Source of the DNA: Bacteroidota bacterium
GTDB taxonomy: Bacteria > Bacteroidota > Ignavibacteria > Ignavibacteriales > SURF-24
Direction of reading: 5' to 3'
DNA: 64,000 bases
Assembly: GCA_030706145.1 (NCBI GenBank)
Contig: JAUZPB010000001.1
Location: forward strand, 95,755-159,754
The notes beneath the pieces were generated by a model. The model saw only the letters and a list, made by a program, of their open reading frames with translations, made no database searches and was not told the DNA's origin. Numbering within the stretch: position 1 is the first letter of the stretch; each line of letters opens with the position of its first letter. The position numbers and the translations under genes are program-made. This document shows positions 53,645-64,000 of the stretch, piece by piece.

Positions 53645-54898
53645 TTAAGCTGATTTTCTGTCTGCTTCTATATAAATAGGTTTTGCATTATCACGTACAG
53701 TATCTTTAGTAATGATGCATTTATCTACATTCTCCATAGATGGAAGCTCATACATAATATCCAAGAGGAAGTCTTCTACAATCGAGCGAAGTGCTCTTGC
53801 ACCAGTTTTTCTTTCAATTGCCTTAGTAACAATGGCATCAACAGCAAAAGGATCAAATTCCAGCTCAACGCCTTCCATCAAGAAAAGCTTTTTATACTGT
53901 TTTAATATTGCATTTTTAGGTTCAGTAAGTATATTTTTAAGTGCTTCTCTAGATAAAGACTGCAGTGGGGCCAAGACAGGAAGTCTGCCAATAAGCTCTG
54001 GAATCAAGCCATATTTAAGAAGATCGTCAGGTTGAACAAGGCTAATAAGGTCATCCTGAGTCATATCATGGCTACCAGTTATCTCAGAACCGAAGCCCAT
54101 TTTGTTCTTGTTAATTCTTGAAGCAATAATATTTTCAACGCCGGCAAAGGCTCCACCAACAATAAAAAGGATATTCTTTGTATTAACATTTATCAGGCTC
54201 TGTTCGGGATGTTTTCTGCCGCCTCTTGGGGGAACACCAGCGACAGTACCCTCAAGAATTTTTAAGAGAGCTTGCTGTACGCCCTCACCAGAGACATCTC
54301 TAGTAATTGAAGTACTTTCGCTTTTTCTGGCAATTTTATCAATTTCATCGATGTAAACAATTCCCTTTTGAGCTCTTTCAAGGTTATAGTCGGCAGCCTG
54401 AAGCAGGCGGACAAGAACAGTTTCCACATCATCGCCGACATATCCGGCTTCAGTCAATGTAGTAGCATCAGCAATAGCAAAAGGCACATCCAGTATCTTT
54501 GCCAGAGTTTGTGCAAGAAGAGTCTTTCCTACTCCAGTAGGTCCAATAAGGAGTATGTTACTTTTTTCAATTTCAACATCGTCCAGTTCGAAAAAAGTTG
54601 ATTTGGATTGTACTCTTTTATAATGGTTGTAGACGGCTACGGAAAGGACTTTTTTAGCTCTTTCCTGATCTATTACATATTCATCCAGATTTTTTTTAAT
54701 CATTTCCGGGGTAAGCACATAGTCGTTTTTTGTTTTTCCGGAATATGCAGCAAGGTTATTTTTAAGAATGTCAACGCTAGTTGAGATACAAATATCACAG
54801 ATATAAACATCAGGACCTGCAACCATGCTTGAGACTTCACTGCCGTCCCGTCCGCAGAAGGAGCATTTAACAGACCTGTTATTTGTCTTTTTACTCAT
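53645..54898 (-). CDS. clpX: ATP-dependent protease ATPase subunit ClpX
   Basis: The 417 residues include the N-terminal C4 zinc finger (C12, C15, C34, C37), Walker A GPTGVGKT, Walker [12 protein letters not shown], pore loop near GYVGDDVE, sensor and arginine-finger region [11 protein letters not shown] and the C-terminal small domain [22 protein letters not shown]. ClpX unfolds substrates for ClpP. Neither clpP nor tig is adjacent, unlike the usual tig-clpP-clpX order. Its ATG overlaps the stop of a TPR protein gene (ATGA), so its translation is coupled to that gene. Confidence 0.96.
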   Translation of the reverse strand: MSKKTNNRSVKCSFCGRDGSEVSSMVAGPDVYICDICISTSVDILKNNLAAYSGKTKNDYVLTPEMIKKNLDEYVIDQERAKKVLSVAVYNHYKRVQSKSTFFELDDVEIEKSNILLIGPTGVGKTLLAQTLAKILDVPFAIADATTLTEAGYVGDDVETVLVRLLQAADYNLERAQKGIVYIDEIDKIARKSESTSITRDVSGEGVQQALLKILEGTVAGVPPRGGRKHPEQSLINVNTKNILFIVGGAFAGVENIIASRINKNKMGFGSEITGSHDMTQDDLISLVQPDDLLKYGLIPELIGRLPVLAPLQSLSREALKNILTEPKNAILKQYKKLFLMEGVELEFDPFAVDAIVTKAIERKTGARALRSIVEDFLLDIMYELPSMENVDKCIITKDTVRDNAKPIYIEADRKSA

Positions 54899-56757
54899 AA
54901 ATTATTACTCGGATTATTTTTCAGTTCATTAATATTTTCTCTGGCTTCATCAAGATATAAGGAGTTTGGGAATTTTGCAAGCAATTTCTCATAAGAATCG
55001 ATTGCTTTAGCCGCATCCTTTAAGCCAAATTGGTAGACCTCTGCAAGCAGAAGAACTGCTTTATCGGCATATATATTTTTTTCACTTTGGTTTGAAATTT
55101 CTGTTAGCAAATTTACGGTATTTGGAAGATCATTCAAAGCCAAAATCATTTCTGCATATCTTAAGGCAGAAAGATCGCGTATAGTAAGAAGATTCTCATT
55201 TTTAGAAAGTTTGGAATAAATATCAGCAGCTGCGGCAAATTTTTTCTGAAATGCCATAAGATCAGCCTCAGCAAACTGAGAAAGGCTAAGAGAATCAGAT
55301 TTAGTAGTATTTATTAAAAGTGAAAGTTCAATTGCGTCGTTCGTATAGTTTTCGTTAAAATTTGTCTCGACAGTCTCCAAAAGCTCATTAGCCCCGGAAA
55401 AATTACCATTCCAGAACTGAATTTTAGCTTTCATAAATGAGACCAGGTTTTTATCTGAGGAAGAGACCCTGGGGTTTTCCAATGTATTATCAAGGTAATC
55501 TAAAGCACGAGCCAAATCCCCTCTTATGATGGAAATCTCAGCAAGTTTACTGAAAGCCGGAACTGTAAATGGGGAGATCCTGCTATAGTCAACTACTTTT
55601 TTCAGAGCTTCTTCTGCCCCTTTAGAATCGTTCAATCTGTCTAATTTTATTATTCCGATCCTAAATGTTGCTTCATTTGCAATCTCTAATCCATCATATT
55701 GTTTAATCAGATCCTCATATGCCTTAATTACATCCAGATAGTCATTTGTATTTTCAGCTTTCCCGCTTGAATAAGGTTTCCAGTTAAGAGCCTCAATATT
55801 ATTTCTTTTATCGGCAGCTGATTCTAAGGTTTTTGCATAGCCAATCTTTGCACCTGGAGAAAAAGGAGAATTCGGGTACGAGGTAAATATTTTTTTATAA
55901 GCTCCTGAGGCCTCTTCAAAATGTCCATCCTTTAATGCCCTTTCAGCAAAATTATATAGTTCCGAACCAGTACTCTTAGTCATTTCATCAATTTTAAGAT
56001 AAGTATCGTATGCCTTTTGGTAATTATCCCCTTCCATATAGAGCCAACCTAAGAGCAGATAGAAATTTACGTTATCGTTTTTCTTTGCCCATTGTTCCAT
56101 TATCTGGATAGTTTGTTGTTGGGCATCAGGTTTATTGATATATGCCGAAAGGCGGGATTGGACCAAAGAAAGCTGAGTTGGATCTTTCGCTAAAATCATA
56201 GCTAATTCTTCAGCAGCCTCTTTGTATTTCATAAGCATTGCATAGATATTGGCTATATCGAGAGAGAAGCTAAAAGAATCATTTGACTGGTCCTTGGCTT
56301 TTTGAAGGATCTCGACTGCCTTATCAAAGGCTCTTCTTTCAATTGCATAATTGGCAATTACCCTGTAGACCATAGGTTTATCAGGGAAAGCCTTTAGAGC
56401 ATCATCCCAAATTTCATAGGCCTTAGGCTCATTGCCTTTCAGATAATAAGTCGCACCAAGCATCCCGAGCAAGTTTATATCCTGAGGGACAGCTTTAAGC
56501 CTATGTTCAATAATACCAATAGAAGCGTCATATTCTTTAAGCTGGACATAAATCCTGTTTAGTGCTTCAAAAAACTGAGGGTTATCAGGCTGCTGCCTGT
56601 AGATGTCCTCATAAATTGACCTGGCTTTCTGATAGTCGCCAGCCTGCTCGTAGCTTTGTCCAAGCCTGAACCTGTTGTATATATCGCCGGTTTGAGCCCT
56701 AAGTGCGCTTATAAAACCAAAGACGAAGAATATAAAAATGACAACTTTATAATTCAT
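54895..56757 (-). CDS. Exported tetratricopeptide repeat protein
   Basis: This 620-residue protein has an N-terminal signal sequence (about 4-21, ending SALRAQ). At least ten TPR units follow, for example [46 protein letters not shown] and the last one [25 protein letters not shown] arrays scaffold protein complexes; the last repeats resemble BamD/YbgF-type periplasmic units. It probably acts in the periplasm or outer membrane. Coupling to clpX by a 4-base overlap is conserved-looking but has no obvious reason. Confidence 0.85.
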   Translation of the reverse strand: MNYKVVIFIFFVFGFISALRAQTGDIYNRFRLGQSYEQAGDYQKARSIYEDIYRQQPDNPQFFEALNRIYVQLKEYDASIGIIEHRLKAVPQDINLLGMLGATYYLKGNEPKAYEIWDDALKAFPDKPMVYRVIANYAIERRAFDKAVEILQKAKDQSNDSFSFSLDIANIYAMLMKYKEAAEELAMILAKDPTQLSLVQSRLSAYINKPDAQQQTIQIMEQWAKKNDNVNFYLLLGWLYMEGDNYQKAYDTYLKIDEMTKSTGSELYNFAERALKDGHFEEASGAYKKIFTSYPNSPFSPGAKIGYAKTLESAADKRNNIEALNWKPYSSGKAENTNDYLDVIKAYEDLIKQYDGLEIANEATFRIGIIKLDRLNDSKGAEEALKKVVDYSRISPFTVPAFSKLAEISIIRGDLARALDYLDNTLENPRVSSSDKNLVSFMKAKIQFWNGNFSGANELLETVETNFNENYTNDAIELSLLINTTKSDSLSLSQFAEADLMAFQKKFAAAADIYSKLSKNENLLTIRDLSALRYAEMILALNDLPNTVNLLTEISNQSEKNIYADKAVLLLAEVYQFGLKDAAKAIDSYEKLLAKFPNSLYLDEARENINELKNNPSNNL

Positions 56758-56896
56758 GAATGTAAATATCAGTAAAAAAGCAAAAAGTAAAAAGGCAAAA
56801 GATAAATAAAAAGGTCCTCCTAACTTTTACTTTTTCATCTAAAAATCTTTATCTTAATAAAAGTTGTTCACTAAAAGGCAATAAAAGGAGGAAAAA

Positions 56897-57946
56897 ATGC
56901 TAGAAAGTATTCAAAAACTGCTAGGTAAAGATGCAGAAAAGCTTTTAAGCTATAAGGCGGTTTTCCCAAAAGAACAGCTGCATTTACCTGGTCCTGATTT
57001 TGTTGAACGTGTGCTATATCACTCTGACAGAAACATAAATGTGCTGAAGAATCTTGAATGGATCTTTCAGACCGGACGTCTTGCAGGCACAGGCTACTTA
57101 TCAATACTCCCTGTAGATCAAGGTATAGAGCATTCAGCCGGAGCATCATTTGCACCAAATCCGGAGTATTTCGATCCGGAAAACATAGTAAAATTAGCCT
57201 TAGAGGGCGGATGCAATGCATGTGCTTCTACATTAGGTGTACTTGGGATAGTATCACGAAAATATGCACACAAGATACCATTTATAGTAAAGATCAATCA
57301 TAATGAGCTTCTGACCTACCCAAACAAATTTGACCAGATAATGTTTGGAGACGTTGAGCAAGCATATGATATGGGAGCAGCAGCCGTTGGTGCAACAATT
57401 TATTTTGGGTCCGAGGAAAGTGACAGGCAGCTTGTTGAAGTAAGTGAGGCATTTAAGGTTGCACATGAGCTTGGACTTGTAACTGTTCTATGGTGCTATC
57501 TTCGAAATTCGGGATTTAAGACAGATAAAGATTATTCACTTTCAGCTGATCTGACAGGACAGGCAAATCATCTTGGCGTTACGATTCAGGCCGACATAAT
57601 CAAACAAAAGCTCCCTGAAAACAATGGCGGTTTCAAAGCATTAAAATTCGGTAAATATGATGAGAAGATGTACAAGAATCTTACGACAGATAATCCAATC
57701 GATCTTACCCGTTACCAGGTTATTAATAATTATATGGGAAGAGCAGGTCTAATAAACAGCGGCGGAGCATCGACGGGTGAAAATGATTTCTCTGAAGCAG
57801 CAAGGACAGCTGTGATAAACAAGCGTGCAGGCGGTATGGGGCTTATTTCAGGAAGAAAAGCATTCCAAAGACCTATGGCAGATGGAATTAAACTACTGAA
57901 TCTAATACAAGATGTTTATCTTGAAAAAGAGATCACAATAGCCTAA
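56897..57946 (+). CDS. fbaB: Class I fructose-bisphosphate aldolase (FbaB/DhnA type)
   Basis: This 349-residue TIM-barrel protein matches archaeal-type class I aldolase: [35 protein letters not shown], Schiff-base lysine region [28 protein letters not shown], and C-terminal [12 protein letters not shown] and [16 protein letters not shown]. It interconverts fructose-1,6-bisphosphate and triose phosphates in glycolysis or gluconeogenesis. AAAGGAGG gives a strong ribosome site. It is a single gene, divergent from the TPR-clpX operon, with a hairpin terminator. Confidence 0.95.
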   Translation: MLESIQKLLGKDAEKLLSYKAVFPKEQLHLPGPDFVERVLYHSDRNINVLKNLEWIFQTGRLAGTGYLSILPVDQGIEHSAGASFAPNPEYFDPENIVKLALEGGCNACASTLGVLGIVSRKYAHKIPFIVKINHNELLTYPNKFDQIMFGDVEQAYDMGAAAVGATIYFGSEESDRQLVEVSEAFKVAHELGLVTVLWCYLRNSGFKTDKDYSLSADLTGQANHLGVTIQADIIKQKLPENNGGFKALKFGKYDEKMYKNLTTDNPIDLTRYQVINNYMGRAGLINSGGASTGENDFSEAARTAVINKRAGGMGLISGRKAFQRPMADGIKLLNLIQDVYLEKEITIA

Positions 57947-57987
57947 AGGACTGGCAGCTTCTTTTACATAAAAAAAAGCTTATAAAA

Positions 57988-58032
57988 AAAGGCATCCTCA
58001 AATGCTAGTTTAATGTAGCTGAGAATGCCTTT
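57988..58032. terminator. Bidirectional terminator between fbaB and a GHL10 gene
   Basis: AAAGGCATCCTCA pairs with TGAGAATGCCTTT (one mismatch), with an inner GCTA/TAGC. It serves the converging fbaB and GHL10 genes. The core AAAGGCATTCT on the minus strand recurs at 60574-60610 after the paralogous gene. Confidence 0.8.
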
Positions 58033-58098
58033 AGTTTCCTTATATGCTTAAGTTTCTTTATATGATATAATAGAGAAAAATAAGTCTATAGTATATTT

Positions 58099-60468
58099 CT
58101 ACTTGATTATCATCATCTTCTTTGTTGAGAGAAAGCTTCCTGATTTAATTGTATAGAAATAAATACCGCTTGTCAGAGTTTCGCCATTTTTGTCAAGGCT
58201 AAATACTACGCTATGAGTTCCAGCAGATTGAACTCTATCTACCAAGACTGCAACTTCCTTTCCTAAGATATTATAAATGCTCAGTTTTACGTGTCCATTT
58301 TCAGCAAGTGAATAGGAAATTCTGGTTGAAGGATTAAACGGGTTAGGATAATTCTGATCTAAGCTATAGGTCTTAACCATTTCCTTCCCATCATCAACAG
58401 CAGATCCAGTTGTTGTCTTAAATCCCCAGATCTCTGACCAGCTGCTTTGGCCCAAAGAATTCAAAGCTTTTGTTCTCCAGTAATAAATTTTATTATACTG
58501 CAAAGCGGCAGCAACTTTGAATGTAGTATCTGCAACTGTAGTGTCCAGGACAACACCGGTAGACAAAGTTGAAGAGGTCCCAACCTGAAGACGGTAGGAT
58601 GTTGCTTTATATTGTTTAAGCCAAGACAGTATAGGAGTAACAGGAAGATCAACAGTGCCCTTTGCAGGAACAGCTAAGCTTGTTGCCAAAGGAAAACCTG
58701 TTGTAAAAGAGCTTACAGGAGAAAATTCACTTATTCCTGTTGTATTAGAGGCCTGTACTCTCCAGAAATACTTCTGCTGTCCTGCAATATTTGTTAAAAC
58801 AAATAAAGTATCTGTCATGTTGCTTTTGTTGACAGCCAAAGATGAGTTAAATGTAGAATCAGTTGATACCTGAAGATTATAGCCAGAGGCAAATTCAGCA
58901 TAATTCCATTTCAGAATTACAGTATCCTTTTGATCTAAAGCATAGTTTACAGGTAAAACAGTCTTTGGACTAAGTGGTTGTTTTAGTTCGACAATACTGC
59001 TCATTGTACTTTCATTATTATTTCTGTCGAGTGAAGTCACAAGGTAGAACGACCCAGTATTTGCTGTTTGTTGCGGAACATAGTTTTGTTCACCTGTAAG
59101 TGCTTTTATGTTTTTTGCATCATCAAGGTCAGTCTGGCTAACCGACGATTTATTAAAGCTATATACAACGAATTTATTTCCAATTTCACCATCTGAAGCA
59201 GCATTTGGTGCATCCCAGACAAGAGAATAAACTCCAGTTGAAGGAAGTCTTTCAAACCTTAGATTCTTGACAGGGTTTGGTGGAGTTTGATCTTTCCATG
59301 CCATGCCAGGAACAAGAGCAGGATAAAGGTATAGGTCATTTTTTAGTGAGTCCAGAAAACCTTTTGGATTACTTAACAGTTCGGAAGTATTATAGAAGAC
59401 GCTTCCTTTGCAGCCTGAAGTTTTCCTGTTAAGTCTAACCTGATTTGGAACTTCACTTGATGACCAGGTAGATTCCTTGATCCTATAGTCGGCATGACCA
59501 GAATACATATGTCTACCTGCATTTTCAGCTGTCTGAGCCCACCAGGGAAGAAGTTTTCCGTAGTCCTGTTTTCCACCAAAGACCCAGTAAAGCTGTGGAT
59601 TAATATAGTCAATACTTTTTGTATTCAGCCAGGTAACAGGGTCAGTAAAAATTGCTGTGTAGTTATCACTTCCTGTTGTACCTGAAGGAATTCCATTACG
59701 ATAAATTCCGCGAGGGCTAATACCCCACTTAATATAAGGTTTAACCGAGGAAACGCTATCATTTATTTCCTTAACAAGGCGATTAACATTATCTCTTCTC
59801 CAATCACCTTTATCAGTAAAGCCTCTGGGTTCGGAGGCAAAAGTTTTATCATCCTGAGTAGTAATACTGCTTTCATAGAAATAGTCGTCAAAGTGGACAC
59901 CGTCGATATCATATCTTCTTACAACATCCATTATAACGCTTACTACATAGTCTCTAACGGCTTGTTTGCCTGGATCTAAAAGGCGGTATTTATCTAGTGC
60001 AAGAATCCAGTCAGGGTGTTTTTTGCTTACATGTTCTGATGAAAGAGTATAACTTCCTGCCGAGCGTTCAGCGCGATAAGGGTTAAACCATGCATGGAGT
60101 TCAATTCCTCTTTTATGTGCTTCCTGGATTGCAAACTCTAGAGGGTCATAAAAAGGAGATGGAGCCTTTCCCTGTTCGCCTGTCACATAATACGACCATG
60201 GTTCAATATTAGATTTATAAAGTGCATCACATTCAGGTCTGATCTGAAACATAACGGCATTCATGCCAGCTTTTTTCAGGTTGTCAAGAATTTCGATGAG
60301 CTGTTCACGCTGAGCAGCAGGATCTGTTTTAGAAGAGGGCCAATCAATATTTGTAACTGTTGCAATCCATGCAGAGCGAAATTCTCTTTTTGGATAGCTT
60401 TGCTGTGCAAATATCGATGTAGCTGAGAGCAGAGTAATAATCAGAAAACTATAGAATTTTGATTTCAT
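58099..60468 (-). CDS. T9SS-exported GHL10 family glycoside hydrolase (YngK-like)
   Basis: A signal peptide (about 1-21, ending IFAQQ) opens this 789-residue protein. The GHL10 TIM-barrel (about 25-345) has YPKREFRSAWIATVTNIDWPS, then FQIRPECDALYKSNIEPWS, ELHAWFNPYRAE, and VHFDDYFYE. Fibronectin-like domains fill about 390-695. A T9SS sorting domain ends the protein (QNYPNPFNPST, then SGIYFYTIKSG). GHL10 proteins are thought to act on peptidoglycan-type or other extracellular glycans. It is exported and surface-bound. Its neighbour is a tandem paralogue with the same layout. AAAGG precedes the ATG. Confidence 0.92.
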   Translation of the reverse strand: MKSKFYSFLIITLLSATSIFAQQSYPKREFRSAWIATVTNIDWPSSKTDPAAQREQLIEILDNLKKAGMNAVMFQIRPECDALYKSNIEPWSYYVTGEQGKAPSPFYDPLEFAIQEAHKRGIELHAWFNPYRAERSAGSYTLSSEHVSKKHPDWILALDKYRLLDPGKQAVRDYVVSVIMDVVRRYDIDGVHFDDYFYESSITTQDDKTFASEPRGFTDKGDWRRDNVNRLVKEINDSVSSVKPYIKWGISPRGIYRNGIPSGTTGSDNYTAIFTDPVTWLNTKSIDYINPQLYWVFGGKQDYGKLLPWWAQTAENAGRHMYSGHADYRIKESTWSSSEVPNQVRLNRKTSGCKGSVFYNTSELLSNPKGFLDSLKNDLYLYPALVPGMAWKDQTPPNPVKNLRFERLPSTGVYSLVWDAPNAASDGEIGNKFVVYSFNKSSVSQTDLDDAKNIKALTGEQNYVPQQTANTGSFYLVTSLDRNNNESTMSSIVELKQPLSPKTVLPVNYALDQKDTVILKWNYAEFASGYNLQVSTDSTFNSSLAVNKSNMTDTLFVLTNIAGQQKYFWRVQASNTTGISEFSPVSSFTTGFPLATSLAVPAKGTVDLPVTPILSWLKQYKATSYRLQVGTSSTLSTGVVLDTTVADTTFKVAAALQYNKIYYWRTKALNSLGQSSWSEIWGFKTTTGSAVDDGKEMVKTYSLDQNYPNPFNPSTRISYSLAENGHVKLSIYNILGKEVAVLVDRVQSAGTHSVVFSLDKNGETLTSGIYFYTIKSGSFLSTKKMMIIK

Positions 60469-60573
60469 AACACTAAACCTTTTCTCCTTTGAATTAGTAA
60501 TTGCTTTTTTTAAGCAAAAAAGTATTATTAACGTTTTCTCCTATTTTGCATAATTTAAATTCATTGTCATAAA

Positions 60574-60610
60574 AAAGGCATTCTATACATTTTTAGTAAA
60601 GAATGCCTTT
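60574..60610 (-). terminator. Terminator after the second GHL10 gene
   Basis: AAAGGCATTCT and AGAATGCCTTT form a perfect 11-bp stem with a 15-base loop. The same core is found after the other GHL10 gene, so gene and terminator may have been duplicated together. Confidence 0.85.
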
Positions 60611-60656
60611 AATCATCTGATCACGATTGGATATTTTCCAGTCTCTTTGCTTCTTA

Positions 60657-63083
60657 CTATTTAACGAGCATCATTTTCTTTGTAGCGACATAATTACCAG
60701 ACCTAATAGTATAGAAGTAAATGCCGCTTGTGATATTAGAGCCCAGTTTTTCAGCATCAAAGCTAAAGCTATGCTGACCAGCCTGCTGGAATTTATCAAC
60801 AAGAACAGCAATTTCTTTTCCAAGGACATTATATAAACTAATCTTTACGTTACCATCTTTTGCAATTGCATAAGTAATCTTGGTAGATGGGTTAAACGGG
60901 TTAGGATAGTTCTGGTCAAGTTTGTATTCTTTTATCAAAACACTTTCTTCCTTATCAACAGCATCTGTGCCTGTACCTGTCTTAAAGCCCATTACAGTAA
61001 AATAATCGCTCTGTCCCATACTATTAATGGATTTAACCTGCCAGTAATAATTTTTATTTGGAGAAAGTCCGCTTAAAGTATAAAATGTATCAGTAACAGT
61101 AGCATCCACAAATATACCTGAAGTCATAAGAGAGTTAGTTCCAACGCGTATTCTATAAGAAGTAGCCTTATCTTCTTTAAGCCATTTAAGTGTTGGATTT
61201 AAAGAGATATTAGTACTTCTGTGCAAAGGTTCAGCTCCAGTTGGGAAACCAGGAATAGCAGATTCAAAAGAAAAGACCTGAGAATACTGGCTACTTCCAC
61301 CAATACCATATGCCTTAACTCTCCAGAAATATTTCTGATTAGGTAAAACTGAAAGGACACAAACTCTTGTTTGTCTTAATTCCATGTAATTTGTTGTAAG
61401 TTTTGTAAAGGCTGAATCGGTTGCAACCTGAAGCTGATAACTTTTGGCAAGTGAAGGAGCTGTCCAGCTAAGGTAAGCAAATGTTGACTGAGACTTATCA
61501 TTATTAACTGGTAAAGTTAAAGTGACCTGAGAAGGTATCTGGTCAGATACATTAGCCTGAATGATATTACTCATAGAGCTTTCATTTGAATATCTGTCAA
61601 AGGCTGTTACAACATAGTAATTACCATTAGTTACAGAGAAGTGGCATTCATCTTCAGAGAGAATGGTTTGACCTGTATAGCCCAGCATATTTGTAGGGTC
61701 TTCAAGGTCGGCTGCTGTTGGACTGTTTTTGAACCTATAAACAACATATACCGTAGCGGTGTCACCATCAGAAGCTGCAGAAGGTTTAGTCCATTTGAAC
61801 TCATATTTACCAGTTGATGAATTTTTCTCCAGTTTCAGGTTAGCAGGTGCGTTAGGTTTAGTGTTATTTCCAGCTATCCAGTTCATTTTCGGTGTAATAG
61901 AAGGATAAACGAAATAATTATGCATCAAGCTATCAGCACAGCCTGCAATGTTATCTGGAGTCAAGCTGCTTGAATTATAAAAGACGCCGCCATTTACAGT
62001 TGAGACAGCTCTATTTTGCATAATCTCCCAACCAACTTCTTTTGGAGTAAAACCTTTTGAAGTGCTTGAATAAAGATAAGAAGCCATTCCGCAGTACAGG
62101 TGTCTTCCGTTAGCAGCGCTTGTCCAGGTAGGCAGCATATTATTATATCCAGCACCATAGAGCTGCGGTAAAATATAGTCAATATAAGGAGTTCCAGAAT
62201 GAGCAACACCCAGAGTATCGACATATTCGCCTTTTAGCCACTGGAATGGGTCGCAGTAAATTGTAGCATTTGTTCCTGGGCTCTGGTGGGGGCTAATACC
62301 GAATTTAACCCAAGGTTTAACAGCCTTTAAGCTATCGTTAATATCATGCATAAGAAGGCTGACATTATTAATTCTCCAGGCTGATCTGTCAGTAAATGTT
62401 CCTTTATATTTATTAAAGGTAGCGTCATCGTTATATGTACCATAATCAGCATATGGGTAAAAATAGTCGTCAAAGTGGATACCATCAATATTATAGCGTC
62501 TTACAATATCCATAACAACTTTAATAACATATGCACGTACTTCTGGCAGGCCAGGGTTTAAGAAACGGTATTGTGTTTCATTACATTTTATAACCCAGTC
62601 CGGGTGTTGATTAATTACATTCATTGAGGAAGCTTCAGAAGGATCCGAATTAGTAAAATTTGCTCTGAACGGGTTTAACCATGCATGAAGCTCCATACCC
62701 CTTTTATGTGCTTCATCAACGGCAAATTGTAATGGATCATAATTTGGATCTGAAGGAGCAAGTCCATCTTTTCCTGTAAGGAATACTGACCAAGGTTCTA
62801 TATTGCTTTTATAGACTGCATCGCATTTAGGTCTGACATGAAAGAACATAGCATTAAGGCCATATTTTTTATGAGCGTCAAAAATTGTACAAAGCTCTTG
62901 TTTCTGAGATGCAATTGCTGTGGCACTTGTTCCAACTGTACTAGGCCAGTCAATTCCAAGAGATGCAATCCAAACACCGCGCATCTCATATTTCTTTGTA
63001 AAGCTCTGGGAAAAAATCTGACTTGAGAAGATCAAAAGAGAAAATATTAAAACCGGGAAGTATATATTTTTTTTCATGGGCAT
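60657..63083 (-). CDS. T9SS-exported GHL10 family glycoside hydrolase (paralogue)
   Basis: This 808-residue protein has the same layout as the gene at 58099-60468: signal peptide (about 4-26), GHL10 barrel (YEMRGVWIASLGIDWPS, FHVRPKCDAVYKSNIEPWS, ELHAWLNPFRAN, IHFDDYFYP), fibronectin-like domains and a T9SS sorting domain (QNYPNPFNPST, SGIYFYTIRSG). The two have clearly diverged along their length, so the duplication is not recent. The active-site-like acid pair in HFDDYFY is kept in both. No ribosome site is obvious, and an ATG two codons downstream is an alternative start. Confidence 0.92.
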   Translation of the reverse strand: MPMKKNIYFPVLIFSLLIFSSQIFSQSFTKKYEMRGVWIASLGIDWPSTVGTSATAIASQKQELCTIFDAHKKYGLNAMFFHVRPKCDAVYKSNIEPWSVFLTGKDGLAPSDPNYDPLQFAVDEAHKRGMELHAWLNPFRANFTNSDPSEASSMNVINQHPDWVIKCNETQYRFLNPGLPEVRAYVIKVVMDIVRRYNIDGIHFDDYFYPYADYGTYNDDATFNKYKGTFTDRSAWRINNVSLLMHDINDSLKAVKPWVKFGISPHQSPGTNATIYCDPFQWLKGEYVDTLGVAHSGTPYIDYILPQLYGAGYNNMLPTWTSAANGRHLYCGMASYLYSSTSKGFTPKEVGWEIMQNRAVSTVNGGVFYNSSSLTPDNIAGCADSLMHNYFVYPSITPKMNWIAGNNTKPNAPANLKLEKNSSTGKYEFKWTKPSAASDGDTATVYVVYRFKNSPTAADLEDPTNMLGYTGQTILSEDECHFSVTNGNYYVVTAFDRYSNESSMSNIIQANVSDQIPSQVTLTLPVNNDKSQSTFAYLSWTAPSLAKSYQLQVATDSAFTKLTTNYMELRQTRVCVLSVLPNQKYFWRVKAYGIGGSSQYSQVFSFESAIPGFPTGAEPLHRSTNISLNPTLKWLKEDKATSYRIRVGTNSLMTSGIFVDATVTDTFYTLSGLSPNKNYYWQVKSINSMGQSDYFTVMGFKTGTGTDAVDKEESVLIKEYKLDQNYPNPFNPSTKITYAIAKDGNVKISLYNVLGKEIAVLVDKFQQAGQHSFSFDAEKLGSNITSGIYFYTIRSGNYVATKKMMLVK

Positions 63084-63300
63084 TTTACAATAATTATTTT
63101 TGCAGCAATAGTTATTTATTATCTGAAGACTACAGAATTTATACTGAGCGGCTAAGAGGGAATAATTATCTAAATGTAAGCATTTGAGCAGATATTTATC
63201 GAGGAATGCTCAATAATATACTTATTTCAACATATACTAAAACACTATCAAGATCGGACATTCAAGCTATAAATTCTGTAAAAAGGAATACCTGTACAGA

Positions 63301-63335
63301 TACAACAAAAGCCGTTACTCACGGCTTTTGTTGTA
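63301..63335 (-). terminator. Perfect 15-bp terminator hairpin
   Basis: TACAACAAAAGCCGT and ACGGCTTTTGTTGTA form a perfect stem with loop TACTC, just downstream of the T9SS gene stop. The T-rich 3' arm on the minus strand fits termination. Confidence 0.8.
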
Positions 63336-63355
63336 AAATAAAGAATCTATTCAGA

Positions 63356-64000
63356 TTACTTCAAAAGAGTCATCTTATGGCTCAATACATTACCATTTGC
63401 ATTCAACTGATAGATGTATATACCTGAAGTAAGATTTGAAGCATTGAACTGTGTTGAGTAGCTGCCAGCAGTTAAGTTTTCATTAACTAAAGTAGCAACT
63501 TCTTTTCCTAACATATCATAAACTTTCAAAGTAACAAATCCAGCCTTAGCAACTGAGAATTTAATTTCAGTTGATGGGTTGAAAGGATTTGGGAAGTTCT
63601 GTGACAATGCATAAGAATTAACAACAGCAGCTTTTTCTTTTTCTACGCCAGTACTCTTATACTCAAATCTCTCAAAGCAAGGAACATTACTGTTATTGAA
63701 TTCGCAAACATAAGCAGTTTTACCATCTGCGCTGAAAGCAATACCTCTAGGCATTTCTATACCATCAGCGACTGGATAAACCCAGCTAATACTATCTTTG
63801 ACAGTTCTAGTTGCTACATCAATTCCATAGTGTGTAAAAACAGTAGCTTGTGGCCAGAAAAGTCCAGGAATTGAAGGATCGCTCTGAGGTTTAGCGCCAT
63901 TTGAACCTGATCCAGCATATAAATAACCATTTCTAGGATTCCATCCTAAAGATTCGCATGAGAAGCCTTTTGCTAATGTATCAACTACAACATAAGGATC
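63356..64000 (-). CDS. T9SS-exported beta-propeller-like protein (5' end outside window)
   Basis: The frame is open to the window edge: 215 codons including the stop. The visible part has propeller-like repeats (GFSCESLGWNPRNGYLYAGSGS, then MPRGIAFSADGKTAYVCEFNNSNV) of the NHL/YVTN kind. It ends with a T9SS sorting domain containing NFPNPFNPST and ending LSHKMTLLK. The protein is exported and surface-attached. The usual ATG-based reading of this frame (from 63754) would wrongly make it a 132-residue protein. Confidence 0.85.
   Translation of the reverse strand, partial: DPYVVVDTLAKGFSCESLGWNPRNGYLYAGSGSNGAKPQSDPSIPGLFWPQATVFTHYGIDVATRTVKDSISWVYPVADGIEMPRGIAFSADGKTAYVCEFNNSNVPCFERFEYKSTGVEKEKAAVVNSYALSQNFPNPFNPSTEIKFSVAKAGFVTLKVYDMLGKEVATLVNENLTAGSYSTQFNASNLTSGIYIYQLNANGNVLSHKMTLLK

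Noticed and set aside
1..64000. tRNA, rRNA, CRISPR array or IS element
   Set aside because: No cloverleaf-type sequence, repeat-spacer array, transposase or terminal inverted repeats could be read anywhere in the window.

Overview
The window looks like a chromosomal segment of an AT-rich bacterium of the Ignavibacteria (Ignavibacteriota/Chlorobi side of the Bacteroidota supergroup). The best evidence is four secreted proteins that end in a type IX secretion (Por) sorting domain with the box NYPNPFNPST or NFPNPFNPST, which is typical of that group. Many genes have clear purine-rich Shine-Dalgarno sites, and TTG or GTG starts recur. I see no rRNA, tRNA, CRISPR array or insertion sequence.

Layout. 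1-4788: a partner-switching (stressosome-output) operon with an RsbT-like kinase, an RsbX-like HATPase-PP2C fusion and two hybrid histidine kinases. 4928-7511: a MacA/MacB-type exporter pair without an ATPase. 7722-16581: housekeeping and metabolic genes (methyltransferase, DUF423, Lrp/AsnC regulator, succinate-semialdehyde dehydrogenase, SRPBCC protein, 3-methyladenine glycosylase Tag, monoacylglycerol-lipase-like hydrolase, M28 peptidase). 16700-20237: RlpA, then a glycosyltransferase/DUF4922 pair. 20341-26115: a second signalling operon on the minus strand (PAS histidine kinase, sigma-54 activator, STAS antagonist, receiver-PP2C phosphatase). 26359-33690: a small RHH-like protein, an alpha/beta-hydrolase that lacks its catalytic residues, a 1423-residue T9SS-exported protein and a glycosyltransferase.

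33818-44754 is the most unusual part. It is a compact phage-derived island with a repressor, portal, prohead protease, HK97-type capsid, gp6-like connector, fibre-like protein, secreted and membrane proteins, and a terminase pair on the opposite strand. It has no recognisable integrase, replication gene, tail tube, tape measure or baseplate. It may be a head-and-packaging-only element (compare capsid-forming PICIs), a very short-tailed phage remnant, or a domesticated island. Its S24-type repressor has lost both catalytic residues.

44828-64000: a large PAS/GAF histidine kinase, an LspA-TspO-MFS operon, a fumarylacetoacetate-hydrolase-family gene, a secreted conserved protein, clpX translationally coupled to a TPR protein, class I fructose-bisphosphate aldolase, two tandem paralogous T9SS-exported GHL10 glycosidases and the end of a third T9SS protein.

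A genome-style feature also stands out: short tandem duplications (unit 15-21 bp) sit in at least seven intergenic gaps, in two cases duplicating a Shine-Dalgarno region. All functional calls rest on reading motifs by eye; no database search was run.
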